64,000 nt of DNA from Evansella cellulosilytica DSM 2522 (GTDB lineage: Bacteria > Bacillota > Bacilli > Bacillales > Salisediminibacteriaceae). The stretch is taken from NCBI RefSeq assembly GCF_000177235.2, contig NC_014829.1, forward strand, positions 4,340,001-4,404,000, given 5' to 3'. The translations under genes were made by a program, and so were the position numbers. The notes beneath the pieces are model-generated. The model was not told the DNA's origin, did not search any database, and saw only the letters and a list, made by a program, of their open reading frames with translations. Of this stretch, positions 33,899 through 43,935 are shown in pieces. Numbering within the stretch: the first letter of the stretch is position 1; the number at the start of each line of letters is the position of its first letter.

Positions 33899-35413
33899 TT
33901 AACCCCCTATCTTCGACACAATGTCGATTACTGTAATGTTAATGACGTCACTTAAGATGTTCGGATATACACCAATAAGTAAGCTAAATGCGAGCAAACC
34001 GATCATTGGGATGTATTCCAGTGGACGTGCATCTTTTAGTTCTTTATATTTATCGTCTAACTGACCGAACGTCGTACGCTGCATTGCCCATAACAAGTAA
34101 GCAGCCGTTAAAATAATACCAATTCCTCCGATGACACCGAACCAAGCTGCAGCTGGTAAAATGCTAGCATCAGCTCCGAAAATACCGATGAATGCGAGCA
34201 ATTCACTCACAAAGCCTGAAAGACCTGGTAATCCTACAGAAGCCATTGCTGCTGCGAGCATAAATCCTGCTAAAATCGGTATCGACTTTGATAAGCCACC
34301 AAGCTCGGAAATAGTACGTGTTTTCGTTCTTTCGTATATTGCACCTACCATAAAGAATAGAAGTGCTGCGATAAAGCCATGTGATACGAGCTGGAAGATT
34401 GCCCCTTGCATTCCTGATTCTGTGAATGAAGCAATTCCTAATAGCACGATACCCATATGACTAATACTCGAGAAAGCAACGAGACGCTTTAAATCCGTTT
34501 GAACGAGTGCGAGTAATGCTCCATAGATGATGTTCACGACACCGAGCAGTGCAATTAATGTTGCGAAGCGCGCTGCTTGATCTGGGAAAACACCAATCCC
34601 GATACGAATTAAACCGTATCCACCCATTTTCAGAAGGACACCAGCTAAAATCATACTAGCAGCTGTTGGTGCTTCGACGTGGGCATTTGGTAGCCACGTA
34701 TGGAATGGAAAAATAGGAAGCTTTACTGCGAATGCAACGAATAGTGCTAAAAACAATCCTGCTTTTACAGTCGAGGACACTTCTACGTTTGCAAAAATGT
34801 CAGCGAGTACGATCATGTTAAATGTTGCATAGCCACTCGCTTGTAGTGCCACGTAGTACATTGCAATGAATGTAATGAACATGATTGCACTACCTAAGCC
34901 TGTGTATAGTAAAAACTTAAATGCTGCGTATTCCTTTGCTTTACCACCCCAAATCGCGATAATGAAAAACATTGGGATAAGTGTTAGCTCAAAGAATAGG
35001 AAGAATAGGAACATATCTAGTGCAACGAATACTCCTAGCATCCCTGTTAGTAGGACGAGTGTCCAAACGTAAAACTCTTTTACACGATTTTGAATCGTAA
35101 ATGACGCGAATATCGATAGCGTTGTTACGATCGTCGTTAGTACGAGTAACGGTGCCGATAATCCGTCTACACCTAAGTGATAGTTAATTTGGAGAAAACC
35201 TAAGTCAAACCATTGGAAAAAGTGATTCATTTGCATATCTGGGTTTGCACGGTCAAACATTCCCCAAACAACGAGTGATACGACTAACGCGAGTATCGAA
35301 GTCCCCGTTGCGATAGAACGAACTAAATTTTTGTTTTCTTTAGGTACTGTTAATATGAGCAATGCCCCGGCTAATGGTAAAAATACAAGCCATGTGAGTA
35401 TGAATGGGTTCAT
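33899..35413 (-). CDS. nuoM: complex I subunit NuoM (antiporter-like)
   Basis: 504 aa, about 14 membrane helices. LFFELTLIPMFFIIAIWGGK holds the helix-5 Glu. KLPIFPFHTWLPNAHVEAPT is the helix-7 signature, and VQTDLKRLVAFSSISHMG the helix-8 Lys region. Forms the middle proton channel of the membrane arm. It overlaps nuoL by four bases, so translation is coupled. Confidence 0.96.
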   Translation of the reverse strand: MNPFILTWLVFLPLAGALLILTVPKENKNLVRSIATGTSILALVVSLVVWGMFDRANPDMQMNHFFQWFDLGFLQINYHLGVDGLSAPLLVLTTIVTTLSIFASFTIQNRVKEFYVWTLVLLTGMLGVFVALDMFLFFLFFELTLIPMFFIIAIWGGKAKEYAAFKFLLYTGLGSAIMFITFIAMYYVALQASGYATFNMIVLADIFANVEVSSTVKAGLFLALFVAFAVKLPIFPFHTWLPNAHVEAPTAASMILAGVLLKMGGYGLIRIGIGVFPDQAARFATLIALLGVVNIIYGALLALVQTDLKRLVAFSSISHMGIVLLGIASFTESGMQGAIFQLVSHGFIAALLFFMVGAIYERTKTRTISELGGLSKSIPILAGFMLAAAMASVGLPGLSGFVSELLAFIGIFGADASILPAAAWFGVIGGIGIILTAAYLLWAMQRTTFGQLDDKYKELKDARPLEYIPMIGLLAFSLLIGVYPNILSDVINITVIDIVSKIGG

Positions 35414-37272
35414 CCGATATACCCCCCTACTACGAAGGCAATTGCTACTACAATCAATCCTCCGATGAGTGTTACAAGTCCGTATGTTTGTACTTGACCA
35501 TCATGCGTTTTCGCAAAAGCACGCCCTGTACCGCGTGTTGCGCGACCGACGAAGTTGACGATGCCGTCAACAATGATACGATCCATGTCGTAGAACAGCT
35601 TTCCGATAGCTACTGTTGGTCTGACAAACACTGTTTGATATATTTCATCGATATACCATTTGTTAAGAAATAACTTATGAACAGCTGGTAGTTTTTTCGC
35701 AAAGAAGTCTTCACTAATGACGCCCTTCCAGTACATTGCAGCGGCAAGACCGATACCTGCAACGGCGACTGCTATCGAAACGGCAGCTAACCAAAGCTCA
35801 CCATGTGGCTGATATCCGACGTTTAACCCTTGCGTTAAAAACCCTTCTAATTGATGGCCAAAGAACGGCGCATTAACTAAACCAGCAACGACAGCTAACA
35901 CAGCGAGAACCGATAGTGGAACGGTCATGAACTTAGAATTCTCATGTGGTTCGTGGTCGCCACGAAATTTTCCAGTAAAGGCTTTAAAGAATAGACGGAA
36001 CATATAGAACGCTGTCATAAAGGCGGTAATGAGTGCAATCGTAAATAGGAACATGTCACCGTTTATGAATGCAGACGCTAATATTTCCTCTTTACTCCAG
36101 AAACCAGCGAATGGGAAGATTCCTGCGATCGCAAGTGAACCGAGTAAAAATGTAATGGATGTAACTTTCATGCGGCTCCATAAGCCACCCATTTTTCTTA
36201 TATCTTGCCTATGATGCACGGCATAAATGACGCTTCCTGCGCCTAGGAATAGAAGTGCTTTGAAGAAGGCGTGTGTCATTAAATGGAACATTCCTGCAAC
36301 ATAGCCTGCAGTTCCGAGTGCGAGCATCATGAATCCGAGCTGGCTAATCGTAGAGTATGCTAGAATTCGTTTTATATCTGTATTCACGAGCGCAATGGTC
36401 GCGGCGAAAAACGCGGTGATTGCCCCTGTGTACGCGACAACTGTCATAGCAGTACTTGATGCTAGGAATAATGGGTACATCACACCAACTAAGTACACCC
36501 CTGCTGCAACCATTGTTGCGGCGTGGATAAGTGCAGATACTGGTGTTGGACCTTCCATCGCATCTGGTAGCCAGACGTGAAGCGGGAATTGAGCTGATTT
36601 ACCAACGGCACCTAAGAAGATACAGATGGCAATGACGGTGATCATCGTATCGTTAATGAGTCCTGCTTCAAGGGCTGCGAATATTTCTCCATATTCGAAC
36701 GAGCCTGTTTGGTTGAAGAGGATGACGAGTCCGATGAGTAAACCAACGTCACCAATACGAGTCGTAAGGAATGCTTTTTTCGCTGCCGCTGCTGCTTCTG
36801 GCTTAAAGAACCAAAATCCGACGAGCAGGAACGAACAAAGTCCTACTAACTCCCAGAAAATGAAGAGCTGTAAAATATTCGGTGCAAGCACCAATCCGAG
36901 CATGGAGAAGGAAAACAAGCCAAGGTACGCGTAAAACATGTGGATGCGATCGTCTTCATGCATGTATTCCTTTGAAAATATGTGTACGAGTAAACTCACG
37001 AGGGTTACGACGATGAGCATCATCGCGTTAAGCGGTGTTACTTCGAATCCCATGGTGATTGTACTCGTTCCAAATGTTAGCCATTCTAAGACAAATGTGT
37101 ACGTTTCTCCACCAATTCGTTCAACTAGGACAATTATGGACAGGATGAACGACAAGGCCATCGCTGTTATTCCGACGTAGGCAGCTTTTTGTTTGAGCAT
37201 TTTCCCTACAAATAACAGTATGATGAAGGCGATTAGTGGAAAAACTGGAATTAACCAGGCATTTTGTATCAT
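35410..37272 (-). CDS. nuoL: complex I subunit NuoL (distal antiporter-like)
   Basis: 620 aa, the largest membrane subunit. FWELVGLCSFLLVGFWFFKP contains the helix-5 Glu. KSAQFPLHVWLPDAMEGPTP is the helix-7 motif, and NTDIKRILAYSTISQLGFMM helix 8. The C-terminal part (after about residue 500) includes a charged, laterally running section ending in a membrane helix, as in NuoL of other bacteria. Distal proton channel. Start ATG at 37272. Confidence 0.96.
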   Translation of the reverse strand: MIQNAWLIPVFPLIAFIILLFVGKMLKQKAAYVGITAMALSFILSIIVLVERIGGETYTFVLEWLTFGTSTITMGFEVTPLNAMMLIVVTLVSLLVHIFSKEYMHEDDRIHMFYAYLGLFSFSMLGLVLAPNILQLFIFWELVGLCSFLLVGFWFFKPEAAAAAKKAFLTTRIGDVGLLIGLVILFNQTGSFEYGEIFAALEAGLINDTMITVIAICIFLGAVGKSAQFPLHVWLPDAMEGPTPVSALIHAATMVAAGVYLVGVMYPLFLASSTAMTVVAYTGAITAFFAATIALVNTDIKRILAYSTISQLGFMMLALGTAGYVAGMFHLMTHAFFKALLFLGAGSVIYAVHHRQDIRKMGGLWSRMKVTSITFLLGSLAIAGIFPFAGFWSKEEILASAFINGDMFLFTIALITAFMTAFYMFRLFFKAFTGKFRGDHEPHENSKFMTVPLSVLAVLAVVAGLVNAPFFGHQLEGFLTQGLNVGYQPHGELWLAAVSIAVAVAGIGLAAAMYWKGVISEDFFAKKLPAVHKLFLNKWYIDEIYQTVFVRPTVAIGKLFYDMDRIIVDGIVNFVGRATRGTGRAFAKTHDGQVQTYGLVTLIGGLIVVAIAFVVGGYIG

Positions 37273-37347
37273 ACCATCACCTTTTCCTCTATTAATCTGT
37301 GTTTTTTATACAGACGTTCGTTTTTTCGTTCAAAATCATTCATCGGA

Positions 37348-37656
37348 TTACCAACGTAGTAGGTCATGTTTTATGACATCGATTGATTCTCTATTTTTGT
37401 AGAGAGCAATCAGTATCGCAAGCCCTACTGCCACTTCTGCAGCTGCAACGGCAATGATAAACAATGTAAACACTTGCCCTGTTATTCCTGCTGCAGGGCC
37501 AATACTTGAAAACGCGACTAAGTTAATGTTTACAGCGTTAAGCATAAGTTCCACACTGGCAAGTACGATGACTAAATGTCGTCTTGTCAACACACCATAA
37601 AGTCCTATGCAAAACAAAATGGCCGCTAGTGCTAAAAAGAGATTAATGGAGACCAT
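37348..37656 (-). CDS. nuoK: complex I subunit NuoK
   Basis: 102 aa with three membrane helices, homologous to ND4L and Mrp[21 protein letters not shown] carries the conserved helix-2 Glu of the proton path, and [19 protein letters not shown] holds the helix-3 Glu. Starts just before the end of nuoJ on the same strand. Confidence 0.95.
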   Translation of the reverse strand: MVSINLFLALAAILFCIGLYGVLTRRHLVIVLASVELMLNAVNINLVAFSSIGPAAGITGQVFTLFIIAVAAAEVAVGLAILIALYKNRESIDVIKHDLLRW

Positions 37657-37657
37657 A

Positions 37658-38152
37658 TCATTCCGCCTCCTTCCGCGCTATAACGATGGCACCGATGAGC
37701 GCTGCCGTAAGCAAAAAGCCCATTGCTAAAAAGGCGACAACGTAATGGCCATATAGTTCTAGTCCAATTGCTTCTGCTGTACCTTCATACGGCTCACTTG
37801 CTGGGAGATCTAGACCTAAAATGCCGTATAGCATAAAGCCAAGTAATGTCGCGACACCGATAAAGCTAAGCACGCGATGCGCTCTGCGCGGGTGTGCGCT
37901 AAAGGTAACATTGCGGTGCTCGGTCATCATCATACCGAAGATAAACAGAATCGTAACCGCACCTGCGTAAACGATGATCTGTATGATCCCGATAAAGTCA
38001 GCGCCTAGTAAAAAATACAACCCTGCAATGGCGAAGAAGACGAACGCCATCGATACAACTCGGTGCGAGATGCGTCTAAGCTGGAGAACGAGTACAGAAC
38101 ACGCGATGGCTAATATTGCGAGAATGAGAAAGATGATCATTTGCGTATTCAC
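37658..38152 (-). CDS. nuoJ: complex I subunit NuoJ
   Basis: 164 aa with five hydrophobic helices; [20 protein letters not shown] is the conserved helix-3 region with the pi-bulge Tyr. It starts with GTG at 38152, overlapping the nuoI stop by four bases. GAGGTGAACG precedes the start. Confidence 0.95.
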   Translation of the reverse strand: MNTQMIIFLILAILAIACSVLVLQLRRISHRVVSMAFVFFAIAGLYFLLGADFIGIIQIIVYAGAVTILFIFGMMMTEHRNVTFSAHPRRAHRVLSFIGVATLLGFMLYGILGLDLPASEPYEGTAEAIGLELYGHYVVAFLAMGFLLTAALIGAIVIARKEAE

Positions 38153-38604
38153 TTACGTTCACCTCTTTCTCCCATCTCAGGCACAGGGTCTGATTCCTCG
38201 TAGTAGCCATACACATGGTTGTTTGTTAACCATTCAATATCTTTAAAATGCTCAGAACGATTAAACGAGCTTAAATTATCGTAACGCGCTGTCATCACGA
38301 TCGCATCTGTCGGACATACCTCTGTACAGAAGTCACAAAGGATACAGCCTTGGAAATCGATGTTATACGTATCAATAATTTTTTTCTTCGGATTCTCTTC
38401 GGATTTTTTCCCTGTAAGTGTAATTACGTCTGTCGGGCATGCTGTTACGCATAAATTACATACGATACATTTATCTGGAAAAAATCGATGGATTCCTCGG
38501 AAACGTTCCGGCATAACTACTTGTTCATCAGGATATTGGATGGTGATCTTTTTCTTCCTAAAGTAGTTAAAGGTTACGCCGAAGCCTTTTAATAATCGAA
38601 ACAT
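38149..38604 (-). CDS. nuoI: complex I subunit NuoI (2x[4Fe-4S] ferredoxin-like)
   Basis: 151 aa. Two complete [4Fe-4S] motifs: CIVCNLCVTACPTDV and CILCDFCTEVCPTDA, the sites of clusters N6a and N6b. In this organism NuoI is the first electron carrier encoded in the operon, since no NuoE, F or G is present, so its docking face probably meets an unknown donor. It is directly followed by nuoJ with overlap. Confidence 0.96.
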   Translation of the reverse strand: MFRLLKGFGVTFNYFRKKKITIQYPDEQVVMPERFRGIHRFFPDKCIVCNLCVTACPTDVITLTGKKSEENPKKKIIDTYNIDFQGCILCDFCTEVCPTDAIVMTARYDNLSSFNRSEHFKDIEWLTNNHVYGYYEESDPVPEMGERGERK

Positions 38605-38605
38605 T

Positions 38606-39568
38606 TTACCACCCCATCCCCACTTTTAATATTGCAGTAATTACGATGTTCAGTAATGCTAACGGAATGAGAACCTTCCAGCAAAATTGCATCAGTTTAT
38701 CCACTCTCGCTCTCGGTAACGTAGCACGAAGCCAGAACCATACGAACATGAATAAACACATTTTCAGTAGGAACCAAACAACACCTGGTAAAAACGCTGG
38801 CCCTAACCATCCGCCTAGGAATAATGTCGTAGCAAATGCAGCGATGGCAATTGCATACGTATATTCTGCAAGCATAAAGAACGCGAATCTAAATCCAGAG
38901 TATTCCGTATGATAACCTGATACGAGCTCCGACTCTGCTTCAGGTAAGTCAAATGGTGAGCGATTTAGTTCGGCTATAGCAGAAATCATGTAAATAACAA
39001 AGCCTAGGAATTGTGGAATGATAAACCACATCCCAATTTCAGCTTGGAAAAATACGATGTCTCGTAAGTTTAACGAGCCTGCTAATATGACGATCCCAAG
39101 AATTGATAGTACGAGTGGTAGCTCATAGCTGATCATCTGGGATACACCACGTATCGCCCCTAGTAAGGAATACTTGTTATTGGAGCTCCATCCTCCCATA
39201 AGTACTCCTAGCATTGTCATCGAGGATACACCTAGAAAGTAAAGAACACCGATATTCAAATCTGCAGCATACAGATTTTCACTCCAAGAAATGACGGCGA
39301 ACACCATAAACGCTGGTGCAAAGGCAATGACTGGTGCCATGATAAAAATTGTTCTGTCTGCGCCTCTAGGAATGATATCCTCTTTCATCAGAAGCTTTGT
39401 TACGTCTGCGATTGTTTGCATCATACCCCAAAGTCCGTGTCGGTTTGGACCGTTACGCACTTGCATATATCCGATTACTTTTCGCTCAAAAAGGATCGTA
39501 TAGGTAACAGCCCCGAGTAAGGCCCCTAATACAGCTACGGCATATATGACCATATATAGGAGATCCAT
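38606..39568 (-). CDS. nuoH: complex I subunit NuoH
   Basis: 320-aa membrane subunit that links the quinone site to the pumping arm, with eight hydrophobic helices. Signatures: FERKVIGYMQVRNGPNRHGL (first loop) and AELNRSPFDLPEAESELVSG, the acidic loop lining the quinone cavity, followed by YHTEYSGFRFA. The first base overlaps nuoD's last. Confidence 0.96.
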   Translation of the reverse strand: MDLLYMVIYAVAVLGALLGAVTYTILFERKVIGYMQVRNGPNRHGLWGMMQTIADVTKLLMKEDIIPRGADRTIFIMAPVIAFAPAFMVFAVISWSENLYAADLNIGVLYFLGVSSMTMLGVLMGGWSSNNKYSLLGAIRGVSQMISYELPLVLSILGIVILAGSLNLRDIVFFQAEIGMWFIIPQFLGFVIYMISAIAELNRSPFDLPEAESELVSGYHTEYSGFRFAFFMLAEYTYAIAIAAFATTLFLGGWLGPAFLPGVVWFLLKMCLFMFVWFWLRATLPRARVDKLMQFCWKVLIPLALLNIVITAILKVGMGW

Positions 39569-40680
39569 TACGCATCAACCTCCCCGAGTACGATATCTAA
39601 GCTTCCGAATATAGCTACGAGGTCTTGTATGTTTTGTCCGATCAGTAATTCTTGTAAAATAGATACGTTTACGAAAGATGGTCGGCGCAGTTTGATACGA
39701 TAAGGCTTGTTTTTTCCATTACTAATCGCATAAACACCGATTTCTCCCTTAGATGCTTCCGCACGTGTGTACGCTTCACCAGCAGGTGGTTTGATCATCA
39801 TAATACGCTTTCCTTTTTTCGTAATGATGTCTCCGCCTTCAGGTATTTGCTCACATGCTTGCTCAATGATTTTCAGAGATTCATATAGCTCTGCAATTCT
39901 CACTTTATAACGGGCAAACACATCGCCTTCTTCTCTTACTGGAATATCGAAGTCGAACCGGTCATAAATCGAATAAGGCTCTTCTTTTCTAATGTCAATG
40001 TTCACGCCACTTGCTCTCGCTAGTGGTCCTGAAAGACCCCAATTAATGACTTGTTCTTTCGTTAGCTTCCCAACCCCCATCGTACGAGATTGGAAAATTT
40101 CATTTCCTGTAACGAGCGTGTCATACTCGGCGATGTTTTCACGAAGCACGTTTACTTTTTCTTTTACTCTATCAATCCATCCGTCTGGTGCATCCCATTT
40201 CACTCCACCGATACGCATGTAGTTAAAGGTCATTCTTGCTCCACTGATTTCATTCAGTAAATCTAAGCAATGATCACGATCACGGAATGCGTAAAGGAAT
40301 GGGCTTAGGGCACCAATATCTAGTAAATATGTACCCCACCAAACTAAGTGACTTGCGATTCGGTTGAGTTCCATCGTGATGACGCGTAAATATTCAGCAC
40401 GCTCTGGAATCTCCCAACCTAGTAGTTTCTCAACTGCTGCGCAATATACGTAGTTGTTCGTCATCGCATTCATATAATCGAGACGATCTGTGTAAGGAAT
40501 AAACTGTGTATACATGAAGCGTTCTGCTAGTTTTTCGGATCCACGGTGTAAGTAGCCCATCACTGGTTCTACCTTTCTAATCGTTTCCCCATCGACTTCC
40601 ACTACGATTCGAAATACTCCGTGTGTACTAGGGTGTTGTGGACCCATGTTTAATGTCATCGTTTCTGTTTTTATCGACAT
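39568..40680 (-). CDS. nuoD: complex I subunit NuoD (49-kDa)
   Basis: 370 aa, related to [NiFe]-hydrogenase large subunits. NMGPQHPSTHGVFRIVVE holds the quinone-headgroup His in the beta1-beta2 loop; the protein ends FGSLDIVLGEVDA with the conserved final Asp and Arg-free tail. Not fused to NuoC (the genes are separate). Ribosome site GGGGGTG before ATG at 40680. Confidence 0.96.
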   Translation of the reverse strand: MSIKTETMTLNMGPQHPSTHGVFRIVVEVDGETIRKVEPVMGYLHRGSEKLAERFMYTQFIPYTDRLDYMNAMTNNYVYCAAVEKLLGWEIPERAEYLRVITMELNRIASHLVWWGTYLLDIGALSPFLYAFRDRDHCLDLLNEISGARMTFNYMRIGGVKWDAPDGWIDRVKEKVNVLRENIAEYDTLVTGNEIFQSRTMGVGKLTKEQVINWGLSGPLARASGVNIDIRKEEPYSIYDRFDFDIPVREEGDVFARYKVRIAELYESLKIIEQACEQIPEGGDIITKKGKRIMMIKPPAGEAYTRAEASKGEIGVYAISNGKNKPYRIKLRRPSFVNVSILQELLIGQNIQDLVAIFGSLDIVLGEVDA

Positions 40681-40694
40681 CCGTTCGGCACCCC

Positions 40695-41234
40695 CTAATC
40701 CAGCCCGAGAGCTTTTTTATCAGTAATGTAGTCTTTCCTGAGTGGATGGCCTTCCCACTCATCTTGGAGCAAAATACGCTTTAAATTCCAATGGCCTGGG
40801 AAATCAATTCCTAATAAATCATAAATTTCTCTTTCCATATAATCAGCCGCTTTCCATATAGAATCTACAGAAATGACCGACGGGTTCTCTCTTGACGTTC
40901 TCACCTTCACATATAAATAATGCTTCTTCGTTGTTGAGTAAAAATTGTAAACGACTTCCATATGTTCATCATAGTCAACACCCGTCACACAGGAAAGGAA
41001 ATCAAATTGTAGTTCCGGATCATCGCGGAGTGCTTTTGCGACGTTTTCTTTCCATTGTTCTGAAGTAAGAATGATCATTGGTCTATCAAAATTGAGCAAT
41101 GCGAGCTCTTCTTGTTCTTCTTGCTCTTCTTCGGATTCGGCGGATTCTTCATCAGCCGTTTTAAGTGTCAGTGTCTCTTCTCCTAGTACATTGTTCACTT
41201 TTTTCACGACTAACTCTAATACTTCCTGACTCAT
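40695..41234 (-). CDS. nuoC: complex I subunit NuoC (30-kDa) with acidic insert
   Basis: 179 aa. The conserved C-terminal core contains [17 protein letters not shown], the family signature. Residues about 26-44 form a Glu-rich insert ([18 protein letters not shown]) not found in E. coli. The start ATG overlaps the nuoB stop (ATGA). Part of the quinone-module hydrophilic arm. Confidence 0.94.
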   Translation of the reverse strand: MSQEVLELVVKKVNNVLGEETLTLKTADEESAESEEEQEEQEELALLNFDRPMIILTSEQWKENVAKALRDDPELQFDFLSCVTGVDYDEHMEVVYNFYSTTKKHYLYVKVRTSRENPSVISVDSIWKAADYMEREIYDLLGIDFPGHWNLKRILLQDEWEGHPLRKDYITDKKALGLD

Positions 41235-41758
41235 TCTTGCCCCACCTTCTCTCCTTTTGCTTCACGGCGAATTTTCTCACGAAGCAAGTCTACACCATCT
41301 AGTAACGCAGGTGGTGTTGGTGGACACCCTGGCACGTAAACATCAACTGGAACAACTTTGTCAACACCGTTTACTACGCTATATGCCTCTTTGTATGGAC
41401 CCCCACATGTTGCACAGGATCCCATGGAAATTACCCATTTTGGCTCTGGCATTTGGTCATATAATGTTCTCAACACAGGCGCCATTTTAGATGTAACTGT
41501 ACCTGCAACAATCATGACATCGGAATGCCTCGGTGACGCTCGGAAAATAACTCCAAATCTATCAAAGTCATACCTCGCTGCCCCTGTCCCCATCATCTCA
41601 ATTGCACAGCATGCTAGCCCAAATGATAATGGCCATAACGAACGTGTACGTGACCACGCTTTTAACTGTTCAACCTTTGTGAAAAATACATTCCTTTTTA
41701 TGTCCTCTAGAATTCGAGGGTCATACTGTTCTGTGTCTTTAAAGCCTTTTAGTTCCAT
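41231..41758 (-). CDS. nuoB: complex I subunit NuoB (cluster N2)
   Basis: 175 aa. All four ligands of cluster N2 are present: the tandem Cys in [18 protein letters not shown], one in [10 protein letters not shown] and one in [14 protein letters not shown]. It passes electrons to quinone. I start at the ATG at 41758 with AAGGTG upstream; an earlier ATG at 41779 lies inside nuoA. The start overlaps the nuoA end by ten bases. Confidence 0.96.
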   Translation of the reverse strand: MELKGFKDTEQYDPRILEDIKRNVFFTKVEQLKAWSRTRSLWPLSFGLACCAIEMMGTGAARYDFDRFGVIFRASPRHSDVMIVAGTVTSKMAPVLRTLYDQMPEPKWVISMGSCATCGGPYKEAYSVVNGVDKVVPVDVYVPGCPPTPPALLDGVDLLREKIRREAKGEKVGQE

Positions 41759-42120
41759 TCTAGCACCTTCTTTTTCCAAGAATATGCAAGCCCTAAGCCT
41801 AGAATTGCAATGAAGATTAACATGGCATTAAGACCTACCCAACCGAGCTGACCTAAAGCTACAGCCCACGGGTATAAGAAAACGGTTTCAATATCAAAGA
41901 TCACAAACTCAAGTGCTACGATGTAATACGCAACGTGATACCTCACTTGCGCATCACCTGTTGGCTCAATCCCACTCTCGTACGTTTGTAGCTTCTTGCT
42001 GTAAGGATTATTTGGGCGAAGCAAACGTCCAAATGTGAGCGCAACTACTGGAAGTGCTACACCTAATACCATGAAGATTAACACATAAATATAGTTGTCA
42101 AAATATACTCCCAGCCCCAT
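41749..42120 (-). CDS. nuoA: complex I subunit NuoA
   Basis: 123 aa with three membrane helices. The loop [20 protein letters not shown] is the family signature (ESG..P.G.A), and [12 protein letters not shown] holds the conserved acidic helix. Start ATG at 42120 with GGAGGGGAG; the frame runs to 42192 but that part has no site and crosses the likely promoter. First gene of the operon. Confidence 0.95.
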   Translation of the reverse strand: MGLGVYFDNYIYVLIFMVLGVALPVVALTFGRLLRPNNPYSKKLQTYESGIEPTGDAQVRYHVAYYIVALEFVIFDIETVFLYPWAVALGQLGWVGLNAMLIFIAILGLGLAYSWKKKVLEWN

Positions 42121-42172
42121 AACTTCTCTCCCCTCCATGTGATATAGTAAATTTATACTTGTTCCAATTAAA

Positions 42173-42202
42173 AGTATAACAAAGCAGTTCAAAAAATGTC
42201 TA
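42173..42202 (-). promoter_or_regulatory. candidate sigma-A promoter of the nuo operon
   Basis: Minus strand TAGACA, 18-base spacer, TATACT, about 50 bases before the nuoA start. -10 is one mismatch from consensus, -35 one mismatch. Confidence 0.45.
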
Positions 42203-43377
42203 TATTATTAGGAATTATCGCAATTTTATAGTTATTACATTAGTAATATTGTTAAGTCTGTTTTCATGTCATGTCGACAGGCTTGAAGCCTTGGTATATA
42301 TAGGTTTTATCTCTTTTTCATATGTTGATTTAATTAGAATTACTATAAATACTGAATTATTTTATTTTTCCGGCATTACAGGTGTGTTATGGTGAAAAAT
42401 ATGAACTGTTTTTTTCTGTTTTACTAGATTGGTATATAAGTGTTGACGTTTTGCTTCTGTTGTCTATGACAATACTCCTGTTTTACAAACAATCCTCCTT
42501 TATTCTTACATTTTTCTTCCTTCTAGGACTAATACAGTATTTCCTGGGTAATATAACAGGCTTGTTAATTGTACTTATTTAATAATTATGTTTTAAAAAG
42601 CATTTCGTATTACAAAATTTCTTGATTTTTTTGTGAAAAACTAGCAGATTATTTTGAAGTGATAATAATAGTAAATTTGGCGGTCTCATGTGATCGCTAC
42701 TATGACTCGTTTTTAGGTTACGCAAACCCGCTTGTCAGCTTTGGAAACTGTAAAGAAAAATCTCTATACAATAGTCGATTCAATCAAAGCACCTATTATG
42801 ACAATTTGTCTTATTTTTATGAGGGGATTTTTGAGGATCTCTTGTGGAATTAAATATGGATTTGAATTTTTCCGGATCTTTTATGGAATAAATATGGATT
42901 GGAATTTTTCCGGATCTTTTATGGAATAAATATGGATTGGAATTCTCTTATTTGTTGTTTGTTAGTTTTAGTTTGTTTCTGTGGTCATTATTTTAGTTAC
43001 TTTTTATGCAGTGTATCATTTGTTGTTATAATCTTGTTTTTTTAATCTTGTATCTTTTTTGTTTTTTAATCTTGTTTTTTTGATAGTGGTTGTGCTATTT
43101 AGTTGTCGTTGCTGCTTTTTTTCTTCGTTCCGTTTTTGATGCAAGCTTGTTTTTCTACACTCATTTAACCCTGTTGTTTTTCTTCTCCAAGAGTGTGTTA
43201 GATTAAGTCGTACATAATTTGTAACAATTCTAGTGAAATTTATAGAGGTTATTTCTAATAGGATGTCGTATTTACATTTGAAGAATTAGTGTTTAAAAAA
43301 TTATCAATTCAGTGCAGTTCACGATAAACACTTTTTTCGGATAAACAATATATCTTAAAATGAGGAGTGATTGTTTC
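42203..43377. other. AT-rich gap between nuoA and the transposase gene
   Basis: About 1.2 kb without a supported gene. A plus frame from GTG 42382 to 42582 would code a two-helix hydrophobic peptide (LLSMTILLFYKQSSFILTFF) but has no ribosome site; it could be a decayed membrane gene. The 38-bp repeat at 42851-42945 lies here, followed by a T-rich part near 43030-43090. Confidence 0.45.
42851..42945. repeat. 38-bp tandem repeat, 2.5 copies
   Basis: TAAATATGGATTGGAATTTT followed by TCCGGATCTTTTATGGAA at 42851, 42889 and (partial) 42927, spaced 38 bases. Confidence 0.85.
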
Positions 43378-43935
43378 ATGGCTTATGAAAAACGAAATTG
43401 GGAGCTCGGCCGACACTATCATATTTTCAATCGTAAGAGTAGGAGGGACACTTTATTTTACAAAGATGACGATTTTATATTTTTTTTGAATATACTACAC
43501 GCGACAAGCCTCAAATACCCTTTTAAAATTTCGGCCTACTGCCTGATGAAGAATCATTACCATCTCCAAATATTTTCTAATCACCTTCCACTATCACCAA
43601 TTATGGAGCAAATAAATAAACTGTATGCAAGATACTTTAACCATAAATACAATCATAGTGGCCCCCTGTTTGAAGACCGTTTTAAATCAATTCCCGTAAA
43701 AGATAATCATGGAATGATAACGCTAAGCAGATACATACATTATAATCCAGTACATCAAAAGAATAATCGCTACCGCACTCCAGAGGTTTATAAATGGAGT
43801 AGCTATACATTCTATTTACCATCAACTCCCGCTAATGAAATCCCCACATTTTTAGATACTACTCCTATCTTGAACCAATTCCAAGGAAATGAATACGAAA
43901 AGAAAGCAAGGTATATTGATTGGTGTAAATACTGA
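43378..43935 (+). CDS. REP-associated-type tyrosine transposase (Y1_Tnp, HUH)
   Basis: 185 aa. The HUH metal motif is KNHYHLQIF (residues 59-67, H60-Y-H62); the N-terminal GRHYHIFNRKSRRDTLF is typical of this transposase group. The catalytic-tyrosine helix is in YARYFNHKYNHSGPLFEDRF, followed by HYNPVHQ and YKWSSY. The group acts on single-stranded DNA hairpins and is often a single-copy gene tied to palindromic repeats. Start ATG at 43378 with GAGGAG; an ATG six codons upstream overlaps that site. Intact, convergent to atpC, with the 91-bp hairpin array starting about 215 bases downstream. No flanking IS ends were recognised. Confidence 0.9.
   Translation: MAYEKRNWELGRHYHIFNRKSRRDTLFYKDDDFIFFLNILHATSLKYPFKISAYCLMKNHYHLQIFSNHLPLSPIMEQINKLYARYFNHKYNHSGPLFEDRFKSIPVKDNHGMITLSRYIHYNPVHQKNNRYRTPEVYKWSSYTFYLPSTPANEIPTFLDTTPILNQFQGNEYEKKARYIDWCKY

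Noticed and set aside
42382-42582. Two-helix hydrophobic peptide
   Set aside because: GTG start with no ribosome site in an AT-rich gap where T-rich DNA readily codes hydrophobic residues.
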